From: Comamonadaceae bacterium
Lineage (GTDB): Bacteria > Pseudomonadota > Gammaproteobacteria > Burkholderiales > Burkholderiaceae_C
Length of the DNA stretch: 5,115 bases
Direction: 5' to 3'
Assembly (NCBI GenBank): GCA_947466165.1
Contig: CANIDW010000146.1
Coordinates: 1-5,115 of the forward strand
A program made the position numbers and the translations under genes. Below the pieces are notes generated by a model. It saw only the letters and a program-made list of their open reading frames with translations. It did no database searches and was not told the DNA's origin. The number at the start of each line of letters is the position of its first letter. The first letter of the stretch is position 1. Below, piece after piece: positions 1 to 5,115 of the stretch.

Positions 1-740
1 CCAGCGGCTACAACAACTTTTATGAGTTCGGCACGGACAAAGCAGACCCGGCTAAAAATGCAGGCTCGCTGGTCACCTCCCCCTGGACCGTAGAGGTTGA
101 AGGCTTGGTTAAAAAACCAGCCAAATATGCGATCGAAGATTTGCTCAAGCTCAGCGCGCAGGAAGAGCGTATCTACCGCCTGCGCTGTGTTGAAGGTTGG
201 TCTATGGTGATTCCTTGGGTGGGCTATTCGGTGGCGGAGCTCATCAAAAAAGTGGAACCCCTGGGCAGCGCCAAGTACGTCGAGTTCATCACCCTGGCGG
301 ACCCCAAGACCATGCCTTTTGTGGGCTCGCGCGTGCTCGAATGGCCTTACACCGAAGCGCTGCGCATGGACGAAGCCATGCACCCGCTGGCCATGCTGGC
401 CTTCGGTATGTACGGCGAGACAATGCCCAAGCAAAACGGCGCACCGCTGCGCCTGGTGGTGCCCTGGAAATACGGCTTCAAGAGCGGCAAGAGCATTGTC
501 AAAATCCGCTTCACGGACAAAGAACCCAAGACCTCCTGGAACAAGTCGGCGCCGCAGGAGTACGGTTTTTATTCCAATGTCAACCCGACGGTTGACCACC
601 CGCGCTGGAGCCAGGCCAGCGAGAGGCGCATCGGTGAAGACGGCTTGTTCGCCAAAAAACGCAAGACCCTGATGTTCAACGGCTACGAGGCCCAGGTGGG
701 GCAGCTGTATGCCGGCATGGACCTCAAGAAGTTTTTCTAA
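1..740 (+). CDS. msrP: Protein-methionine-sulfoxide reductase catalytic subunit MsrP (YedY), 5'-truncated by window edge
   Basis: MsrP is the periplasmic molybdopterin enzyme that reduces methionine sulfoxide in proteins, taking electrons from its membrane partner MsrQ. The reading frame is already open at the left edge (first full codon at base 3) and encodes 245 residues to TAA at 738-740. Against a usual length of about 320-335 residues, roughly 80-90 N-terminal residues, including the expected Tat signal peptide, lie outside the window. What is visible is typical of the SUOX-fold family: [10 protein letters not shown] near the left edge, [10 protein letters not shown], then [10 protein letters not shown], whose cysteine (codon 186-188) matches the conserved molybdenum-ligating Cys. 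Further on come [11 protein letters not shown], a cofactor-binding stretch, and a C-terminal YGFYSNVNP block followed by the ending [10 protein letters not shown]. The TTG at 105 is an internal leucine, not a start. msrQ follows 45 bases downstream, as in the classic msrPQ operon. Family identity is very secure. Confidence 0.96.
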   Translation, partial: SGYNNFYEFGTDKADPAKNAGSLVTSPWTVEVEGLVKKPAKYAIEDLLKLSAQEERIYRLRCVEGWSMVIPWVGYSVAELIKKVEPLGSAKYVEFITLADPKTMPFVGSRVLEWPYTEALRMDEAMHPLAMLAFGMYGETMPKQNGAPLRLVVPWKYGFKSGKSIVKIRFTDKEPKTSWNKSAPQEYGFYSNVNPTVDHPRWSQASERRIGEDGLFAKKRKTLMFNGYEAQVGQLYAGMDLKKFF

Positions 741-754
741 ACCCGCGCGCGTTT

Positions 755-778
755 CAGGCTGCAAGGGCTTGCGGGCTG
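755..778 (+). other. Imperfect hairpin in the msrP-msrQ gap
   Basis: Bases 759-764 (CTGCAA) pair with 769-774 (TTGCGG, one G-T wobble) around the loop GGGC. After one G-G mismatch, CAG 755-757 pairs with CTG 776-778. The structure covers the only purine-rich SD-like string before msrQ (AAGGG 763-767) and is followed by TTTG, too short a T run for a convincing terminator. It could modulate msrQ translation or the relative msrP and msrQ levels, or be chance. Only the pairing is seen directly; any function is a guess. Confidence 0.25.
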
Positions 779-785
779 TTTGTTG

Positions 786-1388
786 ATGAACCGGCTGTTG
801 TCCCACCGCTGGGCCAAGCCTTTGGTTTTTGCCCTGTGTCTGCTGCCTCTTAGCTGGCTGCTTTACCGGGTGGTGCAGGACCAGCTGGGAGCGAACCCGC
901 AAGAGGCTTTGATACGCGCCACCGGCGACTGGGCCTTGCGCTTTTTAGTGATCGTGCTGGCAGTGACACCGCTGCGCGAGCTCAGCGGGCTGTCAGCGCT
1001 GGCGCGTTACCGGCGCATGTTGGGCGTGTTCATGTACTTTTATGCACTGCTGCATTTCTTGAGCTACAGCGGCTTTGACATGGGCTTTGATGTGGCCGAC
1101 ATATTCAATGACATTGCCAAGCGGCCCTTCATTTTGGTGGGCTCGCTGGCGCTGCTGCTGCTCACGCCGCTGGCCGCGACTTCATTTAACGCAGCCGTCC
1201 GGGCCTTGGGTGCCAAGCGATGGCAGCGCCTGCACCGGCTGGTGTATGCGGTGGCAGGGCTTGGAATCTTGCATTTCTTCTGGATGCGTGCTGGCAAAAA
1301 CGATTTTGCTGAAGTACTGGTGTACGCCGGCATTCTCGCGCTCTTGCTGGGATGGCGACTGCGCAAGCTGCGGCCTCGGCCGCGTTGA
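786..1388 (+). CDS. msrQ: Haem-binding membrane subunit MsrQ (YedZ) of the MsrPQ system
   Basis: MsrQ is the inner-membrane b-type cytochrome that passes electrons from the respiratory chain or a flavin reductase to periplasmic MsrP. The product is 200 residues (E. coli MsrQ is about 211), with around six hydrophobic segments near residues 10-30, 48-63, 80-97, 113-131, 149-167 and 174-191, as in the ferric-reductase-like transmembrane family. Histidines at 90 (YALLHFLSY), 150 (RLHRLVY) and 163 (GILHFFW) sit where the family's haem ligands are expected. RRMLG at 76-80 and the arginine-rich tail RLRKLRPRPR are also family-like, the tail being consistent with a cytoplasmic end. I chose ATG 786; in-frame TTG codons at 780 and 783 are alternatives. 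The only SD-like string, AAGGG at 763-767, is 12 bases from TTG 780 and 18 from ATG 786, so the start is uncertain by two residues. The gene is probably cotranscribed with msrP. Confidence 0.95.
   Translation: MNRLLSHRWAKPLVFALCLLPLSWLLYRVVQDQLGANPQEALIRATGDWALRFLVIVLAVTPLRELSGLSALARYRRMLGVFMYFYALLHFLSYSGFDMGFDVADIFNDIAKRPFILVGSLALLLLTPLAATSFNAAVRALGAKRWQRLHRLVYAVAGLGILHFFWMRAGKNDFAEVLVYAGILALLLGWRLRKLRPRPR
1370..1383. other. GC-rich inverted repeat at the msrQ/lysA convergent junction
   Basis: GCGGCC (1370-1375) and GGCCGC (1378-1383) form a perfect inverted repeat separated by TC, giving a practical hairpin of five G-C pairs with a four-base loop. It lies inside the last msrQ codons (the LRPRPR tail) and 16 bases beyond the lysA stop on the opposite strand. 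No T run follows it in either direction, so it is not a standard intrinsic terminator. It could protect 3' ends or help pausing for Rho-dependent termination. Arginine and proline codons in GC-rich DNA could also produce it by chance. Confidence 0.25.
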
Positions 1389-1398
1389 AAACTCAGCG

Positions 1399-2706
1399 TC
1401 AGGGCACTAAGCGCTCATGACGCATCTGCTCGGCCGCACTCTCGCGCTCGCGAATGACATGCACTGTGCTGCCGTCGACCAGCAGCTCGGCAGCACGACC
1501 GCGGGTGTTGTAGTTGCTGGCCATGCTCATGCAATAGGCGCCTGCGGACAGCACGGCCAATTGGTCGCCGGCTTGCACGGCCAGTGTGCGGTCACGGCCG
1601 ATCCAGTCGCCGCTTTCGCAAACCGGGCCGACCACGTCGTACACCGCCTGCGTGCGCGCGCCGGCTGCTTGCTGCAGCGGAACAATCGCGTGAAAAGCCT
1701 GGTACATGGCCGGGCGGGGCAAATCGTTCATGGCGGCGTCGATGATGCAAAAATTCTTTTGCTCGCCGGGTTTGACATACAGCACCTCGGTCAGGCACAC
1801 GCCGGCGTTGCCCACCAGTGAGCGGCCGGGCTCGATCATGAGTTTTTTCTTCCCGAAACCGCGGGCGTCAAGTTTGCTCAGCAGTTGCGCCCACAGCACG
1901 TCTGCAGCCGGCGGTGTGTCGCTGTTGTAGTTGATGCCCAGACCGCCGCCGAAATCGATGTGCGCAAGCACCGTGCCGTCTGCCTCGATGCCGGCGACCA
2001 GGTCGAGCACGCGGTCCATGGCGTCCAGGTAGGGTTCGGTCTCTGTGATCTGCGAGCCTATGTGGCAGTCAATTCCAACGACACGCAAACCACTCAGGCT
2101 GCCGGCATGCCGGTAGATGCGCAGCGCGTCCTCATGCGCCACGCCGAACTTGTTGCCTTTGAGACCGGTCGAAATATAAGGATGGGTTTTAGGGTCTACG
2201 TTCGGGTTCACGCGAATGCTGACCGGAGCGCGCAGGTTCATCGACAGCGCCACCTCACTGAGCACATTGAGCTCGGCTTCACTCTCGACATTGAAGCAGC
2301 CGATGCCCGCTTGCAGTGCCTGGCGCATTTCACTGCGCGTCTTGCCGACGCCTGAAAAAATGACCTTGGAGGCCTGGCCACCGGCAGCCAGCACGCGTTC
2401 GAGCTCGCCACCCGAGACGATGTCAAAGCCGCAGCCGGCCTGGGCAAAAACCTGCAAGACGCCCAGCGAGGAGTTGGCCTTCATGGCGTAGCAGATTTGT
2501 GCATCGCGGCCGGCAAAGCCGCGCTGGTAGGCGGCCAGTGCAGACAGCATGGCCGCTTTGGAATAGACAAACAGCGGCGTGCCGTGTTGCGCCGCCAGGC
2601 TGCTCAAGGCCACGTCTTCCATCTGCAACACCGCGCCGTGGTAGGCCACAAAAGGATGGCCGGGCAGGGTGGCGGCGGCGCCTGGGCTCACAGGGTGCGG
2701 CGTCAT
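1399..2706 (-). CDS. lysA: Diaminopimelate decarboxylase LysA
   Basis: LysA catalyses the last step of lysine biosynthesis, PLP-dependent decarboxylation of meso-2,6-diaminopimelate to L-lysine, in the cytoplasm. The 435-residue product has the fold-III (alanine-racemase-like barrel) layout. The PLP Schiff-base lysine is K76 in YAMKANSS, followed by CGFDIVSGGE (92-101), IRVNPNVDP (164-172), IDCHIGSQI (212-220), the phosphate-binding DFGGGLGI (251-258) and EPGRSLVGNAG (292-302). CESGD (363-367) carries the C-terminal catalytic cysteine contributed across the dimer, and GAYCMSMASNYN (389-400) contains the substrate-site tyrosine. Length is close to the family norm of about 415-435. The ATG at 2706 is chosen because it overlaps the lptM stop as ATGA; no clear Shine-Dalgarno precedes it, so translation is probably coupled to lptM. 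An in-frame GTG at 2691 is a weaker alternative. The gene is convergent with msrQ across 10 bases. No dapF follows, so epimerase must be encoded elsewhere. Confidence 0.97.
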   Translation of the reverse strand: MTPHPVSPGAAATLPGHPFVAYHGAVLQMEDVALSSLAAQHGTPLFVYSKAAMLSALAAYQRGFAGRDAQICYAMKANSSLGVLQVFAQAGCGFDIVSGGELERVLAAGGQASKVIFSGVGKTRSEMRQALQAGIGCFNVESEAELNVLSEVALSMNLRAPVSIRVNPNVDPKTHPYISTGLKGNKFGVAHEDALRIYRHAGSLSGLRVVGIDCHIGSQITETEPYLDAMDRVLDLVAGIEADGTVLAHIDFGGGLGINYNSDTPPAADVLWAQLLSKLDARGFGKKKLMIEPGRSLVGNAGVCLTEVLYVKPGEQKNFCIIDAAMNDLPRPAMYQAFHAIVPLQQAAGARTQAVYDVVGPVCESGDWIGRDRTLAVQAGDQLAVLSAGAYCMSMASNYNTRGRAAELLVDGSTVHVIRERESAAEQMRHERLVP

Positions 2707-2948
2707 GGCGCAGTGGGGGTGATGCCCGCGGCAGGCGCCTGCGGGACTGGCGCTGCAGTGTTGGGGGCGGGTACAACAGCTGCGGGCATGGCTTGTCCGG
2801 GTGGCAAAAACAGCGGGCCTTTTTGGCCGCAGCCCGTCAATGCCAGGAGCAGCAGGGCGCTGAGCCCATAAGCCGCAAGACCATGCTGGCGGGGCGCCAG
2901 CGCACGGCGGCCTAGAATTTGGTTGTGACGCAGAAGTAAAGCAAACAT
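2703..2948 (-). CDS. lptM: LPS translocon maturation lipoprotein LptM (YifL/LppL family)
   Basis: This 81-residue lipoprotein has a basic N-terminus (RR at 14-15), a hydrophobic core around residues 24-37 ([10 protein letters not shown] within it) and a lipobox LTGC with the lipidated cysteine at position 40. The mature protein begins [11 protein letters not shown], the diagnostic LptM/YifL signature (E. coli has CGLKGPLYFPP), followed by a low-complexity Pro/Ala-rich tail. In E. coli LptM binds the LptD-LptE complex in the outer membrane and promotes correct LptD disulfide formation; the same role is inferred here. ATG 2948 is the only standard in-frame start before the signal core. The same frame stays open further upstream, but that part is antisense to cyaY. 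No Shine-Dalgarno is visible before ATG 2948, and a TACAAT box lies just six bases upstream. The TGA stop overlaps the lysA start. Position between cyaY and a DAP/lysine gene matches its conserved neighbourhood (cyaY-yifL-dapF in E. coli). Confidence 0.92.
   Translation of the reverse strand: MFALLLRHNQILGRRALAPRQHGLAAYGLSALLLLALTGCGQKGPLFLPPGQAMPAAVVPAPNTAAPVPQAPAAGITPTAP
2913..2918 (+). promoter_or_regulatory. Candidate -10 element (TAGAAT) for cyaY
   Basis: TAGAAT matches five of six bases of the sigma-70 -10 consensus and lies 42 bases before the cyaY ATG, inside the antisense strand of lptM codons. It would give a 5' leader of roughly 35 bases. No recognisable -35 occurs at the proper distance, so this is weak. 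A cyaY promoter has to lie somewhere within lptM because the gap between the two starts is only 12 bases. Confidence 0.28.
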
Positions 2949-2954
2949 GATGGG

Positions 2955-2960
2955 ATTGTA
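2955..2960 (-). promoter_or_regulatory. Candidate -10 element (TACAAT) for lptM-lysA
   Basis: Read on the - strand the bases are TACAAT, a five-of-six match to the sigma-70 -10 consensus, ending six bases before the lptM ATG. Transcription would be expected to start on or within a few bases of that ATG, giving a leaderless or near-leaderless mRNA and explaining the missing Shine-Dalgarno. No good -35 is seen at 16-19 bases spacing (the 17-base position, 2978-2983, reads TCCAGG), and that region is already cyaY coding sequence. This is a sequence match only. Confidence 0.4.
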
Positions 2961-3290
2961 ATGACCGAGCTCGAATACCTGGACCTGGCTGAGGCCGTTT
3001 TGCAAGCGGTAGAGCGGGCTTGCGACCGCATCAACGATGAAACGGACGCCGACATCGACAACCAGCGCACCGGCGGCATGGTCACGCTGAGCTTTGACAA
3101 CCGCAGCCAGATCATCATCAATTTGCAAAAGCCTTTGCAGGAAATCTGGATGGCCGCGCGTGCGGGCGGCTTTCATTACAAGTGCGTGGCCGGCCAATGG
3201 CAAGACACCAAGGGCGCTGGCGAATTTTTTGCCGACCTGTCTCGCTACGCCAGCGAGCAGGCCGGCCGGCCCTTGCGTTTCAGTTCTTGA
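2961..3290 (+). CDS. cyaY: Iron-sulfur cluster assembly protein CyaY (bacterial frataxin)
   Basis: CyaY is the bacterial frataxin, a small cytoplasmic iron-binding protein that interacts with the cysteine desulfurase IscS and modulates Fe-S cluster assembly. The 109-residue product is close to the 106 of E. coli CyaY. The first helix is acidic (E3, E5, D8, E11, E18, D22, D26, E27, D29, D31, D33), the expected iron-binding ridge. The beta-sheet core follows with [10 protein letters not shown] (38-47), then the hallmark [17 protein letters not shown] (49-65), GGFHY (69-73), and W80-DTK-G then EFFADLS (88-94) in the C-terminal helix. ATG 2961 is preceded by a modest SD-like GGGA at 2952-2955, five bases away. 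The gene is divergent from lptM, its usual partner in gammaproteobacteria too, and its last 11 bases overlap the end of the convergent mrcA. It is likely a single-gene transcript. Confidence 0.96.
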   Translation: MTELEYLDLAEAVLQAVERACDRINDETDADIDNQRTGGMVTLSFDNRSQIIINLQKPLQEIWMAARAGGFHYKCVAGQWQDTKGAGEFFADLSRYASEQAGRPLRFSS

Positions 3291-5115
3291 ACAAGTCCAT
3301 GATGCGACGGCGTTCATCGGCCGCCGGCATCACCTGAACGGGTGGCGCGGCCCCCGGCAGGGGCGGGTTGCTGGCGTCAACCGGTAAGCCTGAGGGTCGG
3401 CCTTCAATGCCTAAGCTGCTGACGCCGGCGCCACGCGCAAACTCGTCATAAAACCACTCGCCAGCGACGTTGACCACCCCGGCGGGTACCGGTATTTCGG
3501 TCACCGGCGTTGATTTGAGGGCTGTTTCCATGAAGGTGATCCAGATCGGCAAACTCAGGCCGCCACCGGTTTCGCGGTCGCCGAGTTTGCGGGGCTTGTC
3601 ATAGCCCATCCAGACAGCCGCTGTGAGGGTGGGCTGATAGCCGACAAACCAGGTGTCAATCGAGTCGTTGGTGGTGCCGGTTTTGCCGTACAGGTCGGGG
3701 CGTTTGAGCGTGGCCTGCGCGCGGGCTGCAGTACCTGAGCGCGTAACTTCCTGCAGCAGGCTGGACATCATGAAGGCATTGCGTGGCTCAATGGCGCGCA
3801 TGCTCTCATTGAGAACGGGTGCCGGCGTCTCCACCAAGGTACGGCCTTGCTGATTAGTGATTTTGGTGATCAGGTAGGGATTGATGCGGTAGCCGCCATT
3901 GGCAAACACAGAGTAGGCCGTGGCCATCTGCATGGTTGTCGTTGATCCGGCACCGAGCGCCATGGTCAGGTAGGCCGGGTGCTTGTCAGCTTCGAAGCCG
4001 AAGCGGGCAATCCAGTCTTGCGCGTTTTGCGGACCGACCGCTTGCAGGATCCGGATGGACACCATGTTCTTGGATTTCTTCAGGGCCGTTCGCAGGGTGA
4101 TGGGCCCGTCAAAAGTACCGTCGTAATTTTTCGGCTCCCAGGGTTGGCTGCCGGTCACGCTGGCGTCAAAAAACAGCGGCGCGTCATTAATGACCGTGGC
4201 CGGCGTGAAGCCTTTTTCAAGCGCTGCCGAATAGATGAAGGGCTTGAAACTCGAGCCCGGCTGACGCCAGGCCTGTGTCACGTGGTTGAATTTATTTTTA
4301 TCAAAATCAAAACCGCCAACCAGTGCGCGGATGGCGCCGTTGCGCGGGTCGACGGCGACGAAAGCGCCTTCGACTTCAGGCAGCTGGGTGATCTCCCAGG
4401 CTGTCTCTGAGGTCTTAGCCACCCGGATCAGCGCGCCGCGGCGCAGCCGGATGTTGGCAGGCGCCTTGGCGCTGAGCCCTGACTCGGCGGGCTTCAAGCC
4501 ATCGCCCGTGATCTCAACAAGCTCACCGTTTTGCCTCACCGCTTTGATTTTTTTGGGAGAGGCTTCCAGCACCACGGCGGACATCACGTCGCCGTTGTCC
4601 GGGTTGTCGGCCAGCGCATCGTCAATCACGTCCTCAGCCTCTTTCGGGTCTTCAGGCAGGGTGATGAATTTCTCAGGACCACGGTAAATCTGGCGCCGCT
4701 CGAAATCCATGATGCCCTTGCGCAGCGCTCTGTAGGCGGCCGTTTGCTCCACCGAAGACAGCGTGGTGTAGACATTCAGGCCGCGGGTGTAGGTGTCGTC
4801 CCCGTACTGGCTGTAAACCAGTTGGCGAACAGTCTCGGCCACGTACTCGGCATGCACCCGCCCGTCGTCTTGGCCTTTGCGTATTTTGAGCTGCTCTTTT
4901 TTAGCCGCAATGGCTTGCTCTGCGGTGATGAACTTGTTTTCCTCCATGCGCTCAATGATGTAGAGCTGGCGGGAGCGGGCCCGTTGCGGGTTGCTGATCG
5001 GGTTGTAGGCCGAAGGGGCTTTGGGCAGGCCGGCCAGCATCGCGGCTTCGGCGATGGTGATTTTTTGCAGGGGTTTGCCGAAATAGGCTTCAGAGGCGGC
5101 GGCAAATCCGTAAGC
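3280..5115 (-). CDS. mrcA: Penicillin-binding protein 1A (bifunctional class A PBP), 5'-truncated by window edge
   Basis: PBP1A polymerises lipid II into glycan strands and cross-links the peptides, acting at the periplasmic face of the inner membrane. The visible 611 residues (numbered from the right edge) lack roughly the first 150-200: the cytoplasmic tail, membrane anchor and catalytic-glutamate part of the GT51 domain. The fragment opens in the last GT51 motifs, AYFGK (about 10-14) and [17 protein letters not shown] (22-38). A linker and OB-like insert follow at about 175-250. The transpeptidase domain has all three active-site motifs: SSFK (288-291; nucleophile Ser codon 4252-4254) in [11 protein letters not shown] (348-350; Ser codon 4072-4074) and KTGT (478-481; Lys codon 3682-3684) in [10 protein letters not shown] proline-rich tail ends in [10 protein letters not shown]. 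The ATG at 5040 is internal because the frame continues to the edge. The stop overlaps the cyaY end by 11 bases. The synonym ponA is common in this group. Confidence 0.97.
   Translation of the reverse strand, partial: AYGFAAASEAYFGKPLQKITIAEAAMLAGLPKAPSAYNPISNPQRARSRQLYIIERMEENKFITAEQAIAAKKEQLKIRKGQDDGRVHAEYVAETVRQLVYSQYGDDTYTRGLNVYTTLSSVEQTAAYRALRKGIMDFERRQIYRGPEKFITLPEDPKEAEDVIDDALADNPDNGDVMSAVVLEASPKKIKAVRQNGELVEITGDGLKPAESGLSAKAPANIRLRRGALIRVAKTSETAWEITQLPEVEGAFVAVDPRNGAIRALVGGFDFDKNKFNHVTQAWRQPGSSFKPFIYSAALEKGFTPATVINDAPLFFDASVTGSQPWEPKNYDGTFDGPITLRTALKKSKNMVSIRILQAVGPQNAQDWIARFGFEADKHPAYLTMALGAGSTTTMQMATAYSVFANGGYRINPYLITKITNQQGRTLVETPAPVLNESMRAIEPRNAFMMSSLLQEVTRSGTAARAQATLKRPDLYGKTGTTNDSIDTWFVGYQPTLTAAVWMGYDKPRKLGDRETGGGLSLPIWITFMETALKSTPVTEIPVPAGVVNVAGEWFYDEFARGAGVSSLGIEGRPSGLPVDASNPPLPGAAPPVQVMPAADERRRIMDLFKN

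Noticed and set aside
105..107. TTG as the start of a 211-residue protein
   Set aside because: The same frame is open back to the left edge and encodes conserved MsrP sequence ([18 protein letters not shown]), so this TTG is an internal leucine.
1885..2355. 156-codon open frame on the + strand inside lysA (and a similar one at 1417-1821)
   Set aside because: Both are antisense to a fully conserved lysA with every family motif; their translations resemble no family I know and are the expected by-product of GC-rich codon use.
2949..3317. Upstream extension of the lptM frame, which would make a 204-residue protein
   Set aside because: This part is exactly antisense to cyaY, carries no signal-peptide logic, and would bury the lipoprotein signal in the middle of a protein.
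4548..4554. Run of seven A on the mrcA coding strand as a programmed frameshift site
   Set aside because: The reading frame is intact on both sides, the shifted product would have no known role, and a single A7 in a long gene is not unusual.
3979..4687. + strand open frames of 143 and 133 codons inside mrcA
   Set aside because: They are antisense to the transpeptidase and linker coding sequence of mrcA, have no recognisable domain, and overlap each other.
5038..5040. ATG as the start of a shorter 586-residue PBP
   Set aside because: The frame continues to the window edge with conserved GT51 residues (AYFGK, TIAEAA), so this methionine is internal.
1..5115. A previously undescribed multi-gene system
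   Set aside because: Every gene belongs to a well-characterised family, gaps are too short to hide another gene, and no repeats, mobile elements or orphan domains are present.

Overview
The window is a compact stretch of GC-rich bacterial chromosome with six protein genes, two of them cut by the window edges. All six belong to well-known families. The protein sequences, together with a frataxin gene divergent from an lptM-lysA pair and abutting a PBP1A gene, suggest a betaproteobacterium of the order Burkholderiales. Comamonadaceae relatives such as Polaromonas or Rhodoferax are my best guess. This placement rests on protein style and gene order, not on a database search.

Layout from left to right: (1) the 3' part of msrP, the periplasmic molybdopterin methionine sulfoxide reductase, on the + strand; (2) msrQ, its haem-binding membrane partner, on the + strand 45 bases later; (3) lysA, diaminopimelate decarboxylase, on the - strand, convergent with msrQ across a 10-base gap; (4) lptM (also called yifL or lppL), a small outer-membrane lipoprotein gene directly upstream of lysA on the - strand, overlapping it by ATGA; (5) cyaY, bacterial frataxin, on the + strand, divergent from lptM with only 12 bases between the two start codons; (6) mrcA (ponA), penicillin-binding protein 1A, on the - strand, whose 3' end overlaps the 3' end of cyaY by 11 bases and whose 5' end runs off the right edge.

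Functionally the window combines envelope work with core metabolism. MsrP and MsrQ repair oxidised methionines in periplasmic proteins. LptM assists assembly of the LPS translocon. LysA turns meso-diaminopimelate, a peptidoglycan precursor, into lysine. PBP1A polymerises and cross-links peptidoglycan. CyaY modulates iron-sulfur cluster assembly. There is no gene-free stretch longer than about 45 bases, and I see no RNA gene, mobile element, CRISPR array, frameshift or sign of horizontal transfer.

I did not find an undescribed system. The points worth a second look are organisational: a very short divergent gap holding a -10-like TACAAT placed so that lptM mRNA could be leaderless, a four-codon ORF ending on the cyaY start codon, overlapping gene ends, and two small hairpins at gene junctions.
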